Positions 1 to 11,405 of a DNA stretch of 33,110 nt are shown one piece after another (position 1 is the first letter of the stretch; each line of letters starts with the position of its first letter). Under the pieces are notes generated by a model. It did no database searches, had not been told where the DNA came from, and saw only the letters and a list, made by a program, of their open reading frames with translations. The DNA lies in NCBI GenBank assembly GCA_024635765.1, contig JAGXIE010000012.1, positions 1 through 33,110 on the forward strand, in the 5' to 3' direction. Source of the stretch: Flavobacteriaceae bacterium. GTDB lineage: Bacteria > Bacteroidota > Bacteroidia > Flavobacteriales > Flavobacteriaceae. The position numbers were made by a program, and so were the translations under genes.

Positions 1-653
1 AGCACCAAAAATAACGAACACAAAACATTGAGAATATTGATGTCCGATATATAAAAGTAGGTCATCTGAATCACTTCCGAAAAGAAAATGAAAATGGATC
101 CCAATAATAAATTCATAGATTTTTGCGTGTTTTTAGACATATAGTTAATCATTGCAACCGTCAATAGCAACATAATAATTGCGTTGTAAAAAAACTCTAA
201 TGAAAATTGGTGATTCGAAAGCCTTTTTTCTGTGGTGCCAGAAAGAATTACAACACAAAAAATATCTAGTACAATCAAAATCAATAAATGAATCCAGAAT
301 TTTTTAAAGACTTCCTTAATATTCATATCTATTAAAATCCGGAATATCAAAAAGACATATGAAATAATATAAAGACTATTAGCGAAATAATAAAAATAAT
401 CAGTAGAAGTAGTATAATCAATTTCTACAAAATAGGATACGAATCCGATTACTTCTGCCAAAGAAAAGCAGATCAGAAAAAGAAAGAAAAATAACTGCTT
501 TGATTTTATCCCTATATAATATAGTAGAGTCAATAACAATACTAATGTAACTCGTGCACCTGCCGCTTCAAATTCTCGGTTCATTATCTGAAGTCCCAAA
601 AAAATGAAGCAAACGGTAATTAAGGCTCCTTTAAGAATTCGTTCTAAATGCAT
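1..653 (-). CDS. Multi-pass integral membrane protein (possibly YhhN-like), truncated by window edge
   Basis: Reverse-strand reading from ATG at 653 stays open to base 1: MHLERILKGALITVCFIFLGLQIMNREFEAAGARVTLVLLLTLLYYIGIKSKQLFFFLFLICFSLAEVIGF...; several hydrophobic helices. Family assignment is tentative. Absent from the ORF track because it runs off the window. Confidence 0.7.
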   Translation of the reverse strand, partial: MHLERILKGALITVCFIFLGLQIMNREFEAAGARVTLVLLLTLLYYIGIKSKQLFFFLFLICFSLAEVIGFVSYFVEIDYTTSTDYFYYFANSLYIISYVFLIFRILIDMNIKEVFKKFWIHLLILIVLDIFCVVILSGTTEKRLSNHQFSLEFFYNAIIMLLLTVAMINYMSKNTQKSMNLLLGSIFIFFSEVIQMTYFYISDINILNVLCSLFLV

Positions 654-677
654 AATTTTATTTATCTATATATGAGA

Positions 678-685
678 CAAATATA
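678..685 (-). promoter_or_regulatory. Putative Bacteroidetes -7 element (TATATTTG) for the membrane protein gene
   Basis: Reverse complement of caaatata is TATATTTG, matching TANNTTTG, about 25 nt upstream of the ATG at 653. No clean -33 TTG was identified. Confidence 0.4.
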
Positions 686-752
686 ATTAATTTTTACAAT
701 TAAACGTATATTATTGCATTTTATCGATGAAATAATATATTTTGTACGAAAT

Positions 753-2774
<2,022 letters not shown>

Positions 2775-2807
2775 TTACCTTATATTTAAAGCATCTAATA
2801 TACTAAA

Positions 2808-5069
2808 ATGCCATTCAAGAAAAGAGCTTACCTTTTTGTTTTTATCACTTTTTTATCAAGTACCTTGATGGCTCAAATGGAGGTTGTTACACCCGAAATT
2901 CTCCCAGCACCATCGAGTATTATAAAAAGTAAAGGGAATTTCGTCTTAAATAGTTCTACAGGAATAATCTATGATGATGAATTTGAGGTGTCTGCTAATT
3001 TCTTGAAAAATTATATTGAAAATGGAAGCGCGATCCAGCTTCAAAAGAATAATTCTATTCAGTTTTTAAAGGATGAAAATATCTTGAGTCCTGAAGGCTA
3101 CAAACTTGAAATCAGTCCAAAACACATTAAAATATCAGCAAATTCTGATCAAGGCGCTTTTTATGCTGTTCAAACTTTGAGGCAACTTCTTCCTGAAACT
3201 TTTGAAAACTCCACTTTTAAAGATAAAAGTATTCTTATTCAATGTTTGACTATAATAGACGAACCACAATTTACCTATAGAGGAATGCATCTGGATGTGG
3301 CACGCCATTTTTTCTCGATTGAATTTATCAAAAAATACATCGATGCTCTTGCCATGTTGAAAATGAATACCTTTCATTGGCATCTAACGGACGACCAAGG
3401 TTGGCGTATTGAGATCAAGAAATATCCAAAACTTCAAAACATTGCAGCATTTAGAAAGGAAACACTTATTGGACATTACAATTCTGACCCTCAAAAGTAT
3501 GACGGAAAACCATATGGTGACTTTTATACACAGGAGCAAATCAAAGACCTAGTTGCTTATGCAAAAACAAGGCATGTTACCATTATTCCAGAAATTGAGA
3601 TGCCAGGACATGCTCAAGCAGCCATTTCTGCCTATCCAAAATTGGGTTGTTCTGGAGATCAAATCGACGTTGCAACAAAATGGGGAGTTTTTGAGGATAT
3701 TTTTTGTCCAAAAGAATCAACGTTTGAGTTTTTAGAAAATGTTTTGGACGAAGTTTTGTTATTGTTCCCATCTAAATATATTCACATTGGTGGAGATGAA
3801 GCACCAAAGACAAAATGGAAAAATTGTACCCAATGTCAAGAGCTGATTAAGAAGGAAGGTTTACAGGATGAGCATGAACTCCAGAATTATTTTATAACTA
3901 GAATTGAGAAATACCTTAACAATAAAGGGAGACAAATAATTGGTTGGGATGAAATTCTGGAAGGAGGCCTAGCTCCAAACGCCACTGTCATGTCTTGGCG
4001 TGGCACCCAAGGTGCTGTGGAAGCAGCAAAAAAGAACCACCAAGTTATTATGACACCTACCTCTCATTCCTATTTTGATTATTACCAATCTGATAACGAT
4101 TCTGAACCTTTGGCTATTGGAGGATTCCTACCCTTGGAAAAAGTCTATGGATTCAATCCGATTCCAAAAGAATTGACAGAAGAGAAATCAAATTATATAC
4201 TAGGTGCACAAGGAAATCTCTGGACTGAATACATTGCTGATGAACAACAAGTGGAATACATGGCATTTCCTCGCATGATCGCCATGAGTGAGGTTGTTTG
4301 GTCCAAACCCAATAATAAAAATTATGCGAATTTTGTATTGAGACTGGAACACTTTCATAAACGGTTGGAAGCTTTAGATATCAATTATGCCAATCATCTA
4401 TATGAAGTAGAGGGCAATCTAAAACCTGAAGGATATGAACTGACCACCTTGACTAAAAATAAAACCATTAAATTTACCACGGATGGTTCTGAGCCAAATT
4501 TGAACTCAAAAATATATTCAAAACCAATTACAATCATACAGAACACGATTCTGAAAGCTGCTGTTTTTAATTCTGAAAGAAAATTAGGCGCCACTTTTGA
4601 ACAAAGTATTAATTATCATAAGGCTTTTGGCAAAAAAGTCACATTAAATATTGAACCCAATAAAGCCTATTATGGAAGTGGAGCACAAGGCCTGGTCAAT
4701 GGGATTTCAGGAAGTGATAGTCGATATGGTGATAAAGAATGGTTAGGATTTTGGGGAGATGATTTAGAAATTACAATTGATTTGGGCGAGGAAAAAGCCA
4801 TCCAATGGATAAAGACTCGTTTTTATAACGCGACCGGACAATGGATTTATGCACCAAGTAAAGTGGAAGTGACCTTTGATGATGGACGAACATTTCCAAT
4901 TTTGGAAGAGCCAAATCCAAATAAATCTATAAAAAATGTCAGGATTTGGACAAATATAAAATCTCGATTTCTGAAATTCCATATAAAAAACTACGGAATA
5001 ATTCCAGATGGTCAACAAGGTGCTGGTCAAAAAGCTTGGACCTTTATTGACGAAATTAGTATCAAATAA
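2808..5069 (+). CDS. Beta-N-acetylhexosaminidase (GH20) with C-terminal accessory domains, secreted
   Basis: Signal peptide-like N-terminus; GH20 signatures RGMHLDVARHFF, HWHLTDDQGWRIEIKKYP, IHIGGDEAPKTKW; C-terminal chitobiase-type and discoidin-like region. Confidence 0.95.
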   Translation: MPFKKRAYLFVFITFLSSTLMAQMEVVTPEILPAPSSIIKSKGNFVLNSSTGIIYDDEFEVSANFLKNYIENGSAIQLQKNNSIQFLKDENILSPEGYKLEISPKHIKISANSDQGAFYAVQTLRQLLPETFENSTFKDKSILIQCLTIIDEPQFTYRGMHLDVARHFFSIEFIKKYIDALAMLKMNTFHWHLTDDQGWRIEIKKYPKLQNIAAFRKETLIGHYNSDPQKYDGKPYGDFYTQEQIKDLVAYAKTRHVTIIPEIEMPGHAQAAISAYPKLGCSGDQIDVATKWGVFEDIFCPKESTFEFLENVLDEVLLLFPSKYIHIGGDEAPKTKWKNCTQCQELIKKEGLQDEHELQNYFITRIEKYLNNKGRQIIGWDEILEGGLAPNATVMSWRGTQGAVEAAKKNHQVIMTPTSHSYFDYYQSDNDSEPLAIGGFLPLEKVYGFNPIPKELTEEKSNYILGAQGNLWTEYIADEQQVEYMAFPRMIAMSEVVWSKPNNKNYANFVLRLEHFHKRLEALDINYANHLYEVEGNLKPEGYELTTLTKNKTIKFTTDGSEPNLNSKIYSKPITIIQNTILKAAVFNSERKLGATFEQSINYHKAFGKKVTLNIEPNKAYYGSGAQGLVNGISGSDSRYGDKEWLGFWGDDLEITIDLGEEKAIQWIKTRFYNATGQWIYAPSKVEVTFDDGRTFPILEEPNPNKSIKNVRIWTNIKSRFLKFHIKNYGIIPDGQQGAGQKAWTFIDEISIK

Positions 5070-5071
5070 GT

Positions 5072-5803
5072 ATGCAACTCGAAATCTGTGCTTCAAATTA
5101 CCATTCTGCCGTCAACGCACAAAAAGCTGGGGCACATCGTATAGAATTGTGCAGTGAATTAGCTTTGGGTGGTATCACACCTTCTTATGGACTCATAAAA
5201 CAGGTCATGGAAGCAATAAAAATACCAGTATTTGTTCTCATTCGCCCTCGTAGTGGAAATTTTAACTATACAAACGATGAATTTGACATCATGAAGCGCG
5301 ATATTCAACTCTGTAAGGACTTGGGTTGTGCAGGAATTGTTTCCGGCATTTTAAAGGTGGATAATTTCATTGATAAGAAACGAACAGGAGAACTTATAGA
5401 ATTCACAAGACCTTTAGAATTCACATTCCACAGGGCATTTGATTGGACACCAAATCCTTATGAGGCAATGGAACAACTCATAGCGTTAAATGTGAATAGA
5501 ATTTTGACTTCAGGACAAGAATCATCAGCAGAAAAAGGTATTTTTGTACTCCAACAATTGAAAAAACTGGCAAATGGACGAATTAACATTCTTCCGGGTG
5601 GCGGAATCAATATAGAGAACGTATTGATTTTCAAAGGTGGTGGTTTTGAAGAAATTCATTGTTCAGCAACGGTTGTAAAATACGCTATTGCGTCTCCTAA
5701 AGTGCCAATGAACAACCCAAAGTTTTTTGCAGAAACCATAAAAAGTTATTCTGATGTTGCCTTGATACAATCCATTTTAAATCTAATCAATGATAAAGCA
5801 TAG
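5072..5803 (+). CDS. cutC: CutC family protein (copper homeostasis annotation; TIM barrel)
   Basis: MQLEICASNYHSAVNAQKAGAHRIELCSELALGGITPSYGLIK..., VLIRPRSGNFNYTNDEFDIM, FHRAFDWTPNPYEAMEQLI, RILTSGQ, ILPGGGINIENV are CutC signatures. Starts 2 nt after the GH20 stop. Confidence 0.95.
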   Translation: MQLEICASNYHSAVNAQKAGAHRIELCSELALGGITPSYGLIKQVMEAIKIPVFVLIRPRSGNFNYTNDEFDIMKRDIQLCKDLGCAGIVSGILKVDNFIDKKRTGELIEFTRPLEFTFHRAFDWTPNPYEAMEQLIALNVNRILTSGQESSAEKGIFVLQQLKKLANGRINILPGGGINIENVLIFKGGGFEEIHCSATVVKYAIASPKVPMNNPKFFAETIKSYSDVALIQSILNLINDKA

Positions 5804-8330
5804 TTTTATTTTCCTCTTTTTAATAAGCCTCTGTTATAGTTGCGAAACTCAATACAACACACCTAGAACTGCATTCATTGATTCAGATTGGTCGTTCAAA
5901 AGTTTAGCTGATAATACTTGGCGGGAGGCATCTGTTCCTGGAAATGTTTATTCCGATTTGTTAAGGAATGATTTGATTGCTGATCCATTCGTAGCAGAAA
6001 ATGAACTTAAAGTACAATGGGTTTCTGAAAATGATTGGGAATATAAAACCACTTTCAAAATTGATGATAGTACATTTCAAAAAAAACATATTGAACTCAA
6101 TTTTGATGGATTAGATACTTTTGCTTCGGTTTTTTTAAATGATAGCCTTATTCTTCAAACAAATAATGCTTTTAGGAATTATCAAGTGGATGTAAAGTCA
6201 TTTATAAAAAAAGAGAACAAATTACACGTGGTTTTTAATAGCACTCACTATTTTGAAGAGGAAGGCAAAAACAAGCTGAATTATAAACTCCCAGAAGGTG
6301 ACCGAATTTTTATAAGGAAGCCACAGTTTCAATATGGTTGGGATTGGGCACCAAAATTGAACACTTCAGGAATTTGGAAGCCCATAACTATTACATCGTG
6401 GAACGATTTAAAAATCAATGATCTGTTCATAAAGCAAAATTCAATTGAAGAATCGTTCGCCAAATTAACCGCTCAAGTAGAATTTTCTACATCTCTAAAT
6501 GATGAGTTGACCTTTGAAGTTATGGTCAATGACGATATTGTTAGTAAGACAAAAGTTCAGGTGGATTCACTGCAAACCACTTATGAAATTCCGTTTGAAA
6601 TTGAAAACCCAAAACGTTGGTGGCCACATAATTTGGGTGAACCCTACCTCTACAATATTTCAATACGAATAAAAAAAGGATGGAGCATTCTCGATTATAA
6701 AAGTTTGTCAAAAGGTCTGCGAACCATAGAACTCATTACTGAAAAAGATTCCATCGGTGAATCGTTTTATTTAAAAGTGAATGACATTCCCGTATATATC
6801 AAAGGATCCAACTATGTGCCCCAAAACAGTCTTCAAATTGAGGTGACCGATAATGATTATCACAAATTGCTTGATGACGTAGTGGATGCAAATATGAACA
6901 TGCTCCGTGTTTGGGGAGGTGGCATCTATGAAAATGATATTTTTTATGATTTATGTGATGAAAAAGGCATTTTAGTCTGGCAAGATTTTATGTTTGCATG
7001 CGCCATGTATCCTGGTGACAAAGAATTTTTAGAAAACGTCAAACAAGAAGCCATCGATAATGTGAAACGCCTACGAAACCATTCATCGATAGCCTTGTGG
7101 TGTGGTAACAATGAAGGTTCTGAAGGCTGGGAGAACTGGCATTGGAAAGATGGAAAATCAAAAGCTCAACAAGCGGAAATTTGGAATAATTACATTAAAT
7201 TATTCAATAATATCCTTCCAAATACTATTAGAGAATTAACTGATAATTCTTCCTATTGGGAAACTTCTCCAAAATTCGGCCGTGGGAATGAAAATTATAA
7301 TACAGAAGGTGACACTCATGATTGGTTTGTGTGGCATGATTCTTATCCGTTTGAACATTTTGAACAAAAAGTACCACGATTCATGAGTGAATTTGGTTTT
7401 CAGTCATTTCCAACTTATGAAACCATCAGATATGCTTCTGAAAATGATTCGAATTCGATAGATTCAGTTGCATTTTCAACTCATCAAAAACATGTGAGAG
7501 GTGCAGAATTGATCAATGAATATATGAAAAGGGATTTTCCAGTACCAACAAAATTTGAAGATTATGTTTACATGAGTCAACTACTTCAAGCCTATGGGAT
7601 TACAAAAGGCATTGAAGCCCATCGTCGTGCCAAACCTTATAATATGGGAAGTATGTATTGGCAATTGAATGATAGTTGGCCAGCAGTTTCTTGGTCAAGC
7701 ATTGACTTTTTGGGCAATTGGAAGGCACTGCATTATGAAGCAAAAAAGGCCTTCAAAAACGTGATCACATCATCTATTATTGAAAATGACACTCTCAAAA
7801 CTTTCGTCATCAACGATGAAATGGAATTGCAAAAAGGTGATTTATCTATTAGGATTCTTGATTTTATAGGTACTGAACTCTGGTCCTTGAGTGATACGAT
7901 TTCAGTAAGCGCTTTAAGTAGTGAATTAAAACATGAATTGAATTTAAAAAACTTAAAACTAAACAAGAATGCCGTTGTAATTGAAACAATTTTCAATACT
8001 GATATTTCCTATTTTTACCTCGTGAGACCAAAGGATCTACAATTGCCGATTTCAGATATTGAACAAACGATCACCAGAACAGATAGCGGATTTACCATAG
8101 AACTTTTTAGCCAAACCCTACAGAAAGATGTGTTTTTGTTTAATGCTTCTAAAGGTCATTTCAGCGATAACTTCTTTGACTTAATGCCGAATGAACGAAA
8201 AATAATTGAATATAAAACGAGATCTGGAGATTTAGAAGATTTAAATATCAAGACTTTGAATCAATTTATCAAATTAAAAAAAGAAACACCTCCTCCGAAA
8301 GTTGTTAATCGCGAGCCAGAATCGCTTTAA
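5790..8330 (+). CDS. Beta-mannosidase-like glycoside hydrolase family 2, lipoprotein
   Basis: Lipobox-like SLCYSCE; GH2 features including LRVWGGGIYENDIFYDLCDEKGILVWQDFMFACAMYP, acid/base LWCGNNEGSEGW, nucleophile region FMSEFGFQSFP. Overlaps the cutC end by 14 nt. Confidence 0.93.
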   Translation: MIKHSFIFLFLISLCYSCETQYNTPRTAFIDSDWSFKSLADNTWREASVPGNVYSDLLRNDLIADPFVAENELKVQWVSENDWEYKTTFKIDDSTFQKKHIELNFDGLDTFASVFLNDSLILQTNNAFRNYQVDVKSFIKKENKLHVVFNSTHYFEEEGKNKLNYKLPEGDRIFIRKPQFQYGWDWAPKLNTSGIWKPITITSWNDLKINDLFIKQNSIEESFAKLTAQVEFSTSLNDELTFEVMVNDDIVSKTKVQVDSLQTTYEIPFEIENPKRWWPHNLGEPYLYNISIRIKKGWSILDYKSLSKGLRTIELITEKDSIGESFYLKVNDIPVYIKGSNYVPQNSLQIEVTDNDYHKLLDDVVDANMNMLRVWGGGIYENDIFYDLCDEKGILVWQDFMFACAMYPGDKEFLENVKQEAIDNVKRLRNHSSIALWCGNNEGSEGWENWHWKDGKSKAQQAEIWNNYIKLFNNILPNTIRELTDNSSYWETSPKFGRGNENYNTEGDTHDWFVWHDSYPFEHFEQKVPRFMSEFGFQSFPTYETIRYASENDSNSIDSVAFSTHQKHVRGAELINEYMKRDFPVPTKFEDYVYMSQLLQAYGITKGIEAHRRAKPYNMGSMYWQLNDSWPAVSWSSIDFLGNWKALHYEAKKAFKNVITSSIIENDTLKTFVINDEMELQKGDLSIRILDFIGTELWSLSDTISVSALSSELKHELNLKNLKLNKNAVVIETIFNTDISYFYLVRPKDLQLPISDIEQTITRTDSGFTIELFSQTLQKDVFLFNASKGHFSDNFFDLMPNERKIIEYKTRSGDLEDLNIKTLNQFIKLKKETPPPKVVNREPESL

Positions 8331-9180
8331 TCATTCTATCGTTTCCAAATATATCTTTTTTCAATTCTATATCTTGGAAATTGACACCCTTCATCAATTC
8401 GATCATCTCTTGACCTAGATACTGATTGATTTCAAAATAAATCTGACCATCTTCTTTGAGATATTTGGATGCAAATTCAGTTATGGATTCATAAAATATT
8501 AAAGGATTTTCATCTTCTACAAATAAAGCAGAATGAGGTTCATTTTGCAACACATTGTTGGTCATTTCAGCCTTTTCTAGATGTCGCACATATGGAGGAT
8601 TTGAAACAATGATATCAAATTTGAGTTCATCAAATCGTGAAATCCATTGAGTTCGATTCAGGATATCTCCTTTTGTAAAAAGAACATTTGTCTCATTCAA
8701 CTTTGCGTTTTCGTTGGCGATTTCAAGAGCTCTTAAGGAAATATCCATGGCAAATACATGAGAATTGGGTAAATTTTTAGCGAGAGAAATAGCTATGCAC
8801 CCAGACCCTGTTCCAATATCTAGGATTTTGATTCGTTTTTTTTTGGATGTTTTCTGATCGGAAATTATCCAATTGACCAGTTCTTCAGTTTCCGGTCGTG
8901 GAATTAGTGTGTGTTCATTCACTTTAAAAGGCAATCCTAAAAACTCTGTTTTACCTAGAACATACTGTATAGGTTGTTCCCTTTTCAATTTGGATAAAGC
9001 CTCAAACAAAGATGTTACTTCTTCTTTAGAAATAAAAAACTCTGGCTGCTGCGATAGCGCTAAACGCCTCATTCCAAAATGTTCATCTGTTAAGAGATAA
9101 AAAAAACTATCGACTTCTTCCTTACCATAGATCACGTCTAATTCTAAATGAAACTTGTTTTGAACTTCCTTTAACCTCAT
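8305..9180 (-). CDS. prmC: Peptide chain release factor N5-glutamine methyltransferase PrmC
   Basis: QPIQYVLGKTEFLGLPFKVNEHTLIPRPETEELV, SAM motif ILDIGTGSGCIAISLAK, catalytic NPPY (IIVSNPPYVR). Confidence 0.96.
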   Translation of the reverse strand: MRLKEVQNKFHLELDVIYGKEEVDSFFYLLTDEHFGMRRLALSQQPEFFISKEEVTSLFEALSKLKREQPIQYVLGKTEFLGLPFKVNEHTLIPRPETEELVNWIISDQKTSKKKRIKILDIGTGSGCIAISLAKNLPNSHVFAMDISLRALEIANENAKLNETNVLFTKGDILNRTQWISRFDELKFDIIVSNPPYVRHLEKAEMTNNVLQNEPHSALFVEDENPLIFYESITEFASKYLKEDGQIYFEINQYLGQEMIELMKGVNFQDIELKKDIFGNDRMIKAILARD

Positions 9181-9668
9181 AACGCCTTCGTCATTAGCAC
9201 TTCGCAGGAAAAATGACCTGTATTTCCGAGAGCTCGATCAATATGTACAAAACCGATAGATTCATAAATGTGTATGGCTGCTTTTAAGGCTGGAATAGTT
9301 TCCAAATAACAGGTTTTGAACCCAAACTCTTTTGCTTTTTCCAAACATTTCAAGAGAATTTCCTTTCCTAATCCCTTACCACGAATTTCTGGTGAGAAAT
9401 ACATTTTTTGCAATTCACATACGTCATGCTCAAAATCACCAAGTGGCTTGATACCTGCACCACCAAATATTTTTCCTTCTTTTTCAATAACAAAATAAAT
9501 ACTCTTTTCACCTTGATAAGATTCGTACATCATCCCCGTTTCGACATCGGCATATGCAGTTCCGACCGTTGGCAATCCAAATTCATGAAAAACAGACTTA
9601 ATAACCGTTTCCATTGATGCGTTGTCCCTTTGTTGAATCTGCCTAATTGTAAATGTATTGTTGCTCAC
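9177..9668 (-). CDS. GNAT family N-acetyltransferase
   Basis: LQKMYFSPEIRGKGLGKEILLKCLEKAKEFGFKTCYLETIP; acetyl-CoA binding motif RGKGLG. Overlaps prmC start by 4 nt. Confidence 0.88.
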   Translation of the reverse strand: MSNNTFTIRQIQQRDNASMETVIKSVFHEFGLPTVGTAYADVETGMMYESYQGEKSIYFVIEKEGKIFGGAGIKPLGDFEHDVCELQKMYFSPEIRGKGLGKEILLKCLEKAKEFGFKTCYLETIPALKAAIHIYESIGFVHIDRALGNTGHFSCEVLMTKAL

Positions 9669-9686
9669 TTTAAAATCTTATTTTTG
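9658..9686 (+). promoter_or_regulatory. Putative Bacteroidetes sigma-A promoter for ribD (TTG-N18-TATTTTTG)
   Basis: TTG at 9658-9660 and TATTTTTG at 9679-9686 match the Bacteroidetes -33/-7 consensus. Confidence 0.5.
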
Positions 9687-10801
9687 TGGCTGTGAAGATA
9701 CATGAAAAATACATAAAAAGATGTATTGAAATAGCCAAAAACGGCTTGGGAACAACAGCCCCGAACCCAATGGTAGGCTGCGTCATCGTGCATAATGAGC
9801 TAATTATTGGAGAAGGCTACACAAGCCCTTATGGTGGAAATCACGCAGAAATTAATGCCTTGAATTCCGTTGTGAATAAATCTCTTTTAATGGAATCAAT
9901 TTTATACGTCACATTAGAGCCTTGCTCCCATTACGGAAAAACACCTCCTTGTGCTAATGCCATCTTAGAGAATAAAATCCCTAAAGTTGTGGTGGGCACA
10001 ACTGATACCCATAGTAAAGTCGCTGGTAATGGGATTAAAAAATTAAGAAGTTCTGGTTGCGAGGTAATTGTTGGTGTGTTGGAAAATGAATGCAAAGAAC
10101 ACCATAAACGTTTTTTCACGTATCACAATAAACAACGACCATATATCATTTTAAAATGGGCCGAAACAGCTGATGGATTTATAGCACCCAAAACAAGGAG
10201 CGATGCTAAACCAGTTTGGATTACCAACGAAATCTCTAGGCAAATAGTACATAAATGGCGTTCAGAAGAACAGGCAATTTTAGTGGGAACGAGCACCATT
10301 ACCGAGGATAATCCCAGATTAACGGTTCGTAACTGGAAGGGGAGAAATCCTGTAAGAGTGGTGATGGATAAGCAAATGAAATTATTAAAAAAGTATTATA
10401 TTTTTGATGAAACTGCTGAAACGATTGTCATTAGTTCTATGGATAAAGTGGTGGATGCAAAACATGAAGCGCGAGGCTGGAATCAAAGTTTGGAAAGTCC
10501 AAAAATAAATGCTGTTTATTCTGATAAGTGGAAATTCAATTTTATTGATTGGTCTGCAAACCACAGAATCGCTGACCAAATAGGAAAGGTGCTTTATGAA
10601 AGACATATCAATTCAGTAATTATAGAAGGTGGAAGACAAACCCTTCAAACTTTTATAGATGAAAATCTTTGGGATGAAGCACGTGTGTTTAATGGCAATT
10701 CGATCTTTAATGATGGTGTCAAGGCTCCAAAATTCATTGGAAAATTGATTTCGGTAGAAAAAATTCTAGATGACACTTTAAAAATTTTCTTAAATGATTA
10801 A
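9686..10801 (+). CDS. ribD: Bifunctional diaminohydroxyphosphoribosylaminopyrimidine deaminase / 5-amino-6-(5-phosphoribosylamino)uracil reductase RibD
   Basis: Deaminase motif HAEINAL...TLEPCSHYGKTPPC and C-terminal reductase domain (RPYIILKWAETADGFIAP..., VIIEGGRQTLQTFID). GTG at 9686; GTG at 9692 may be the true start. Confidence 0.95.
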   Translation: MAVKIHEKYIKRCIEIAKNGLGTTAPNPMVGCVIVHNELIIGEGYTSPYGGNHAEINALNSVVNKSLLMESILYVTLEPCSHYGKTPPCANAILENKIPKVVVGTTDTHSKVAGNGIKKLRSSGCEVIVGVLENECKEHHKRFFTYHNKQRPYIILKWAETADGFIAPKTRSDAKPVWITNEISRQIVHKWRSEEQAILVGTSTITEDNPRLTVRNWKGRNPVRVVMDKQMKLLKKYYIFDETAETIVISSMDKVVDAKHEARGWNQSLESPKINAVYSDKWKFNFIDWSANHRIADQIGKVLYERHINSVIIEGGRQTLQTFIDENLWDEARVFNGNSIFNDGVKAPKFIGKLISVEKILDDTLKIFLND

Positions 10802-11405
10802 AAATATTATTTTTGATTTCGGTGATGTATTCATCAATTTGGATAAAGAAGGTGCCATGAAAAATGCACTCGATCTTTTTGGAATAGACTCTTTTTCGGA
10901 AGAAATAACCGCTTTTAATAGTTTTTACGAACAAGGCCTAATTTCGACTGATGAATTTCTCGAATTCTATCTCAAAAACTTTCCCAATTTATCACGAGAG
11001 CAAATTTTGGATGCTTGGCAATCCATTTTAAAGGATTTTCCAACCCATCGGTTGGAATTCATTCAAAAATTAGCGTCCGATAAAAAATACAAGCTAATTT
11101 TATTGAGTAATACCAACGAGCTTCATATTAATTGGGTTAAGGAAAATGTTCCATTTTATGAAGATTTCAAGAATTCTTTTGATGCATTTTATCTTTCACA
11201 CGAAATAAATTTACGAAAACCTAATGTTGATATTTATCAATTCGTTCTCAATACGCATGATTTAAAAGCTGAAGAAACTTTATTTATTGACGATACTGAA
11301 GAAAACACTTTGGCCGCATCAAATTTAGGAATTCATACTTGGAACATTGATCCCTTTAAGGATGACATCGCCCAACTGTTCAAATTAAAATCAATACCGT
11401 TTTGA
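10794..11405 (+). CDS. HAD superfamily hydrolase
   Basis: MIKNIIFDFGDVFINLD (motif I), LILLSNTNELH (motif II), LRKPNVDIY (motif III), TLFIDDTEENTLAA (motif IV). Confidence 0.9.
   Translation: MIKNIIFDFGDVFINLDKEGAMKNALDLFGIDSFSEEITAFNSFYEQGLISTDEFLEFYLKNFPNLSREQILDAWQSILKDFPTHRLEFIQKLASDKKYKLILLSNTNELHINWVKENVPFYEDFKNSFDAFYLSHEINLRKPNVDIYQFVLNTHDLKAEETLFIDDTEENTLAASNLGIHTWNIDPFKDDIAQLFKLKSIPF

Noticed and set aside
3135-5096. Minus-strand and alternate-frame ORFs inside GH20 (3135-3383, 3553-3735, 3583-3771, 4394-4594, 4764-5096)
   Set aside because: Fully nested in the GH20 coding sequence, compositionally shadow-like.
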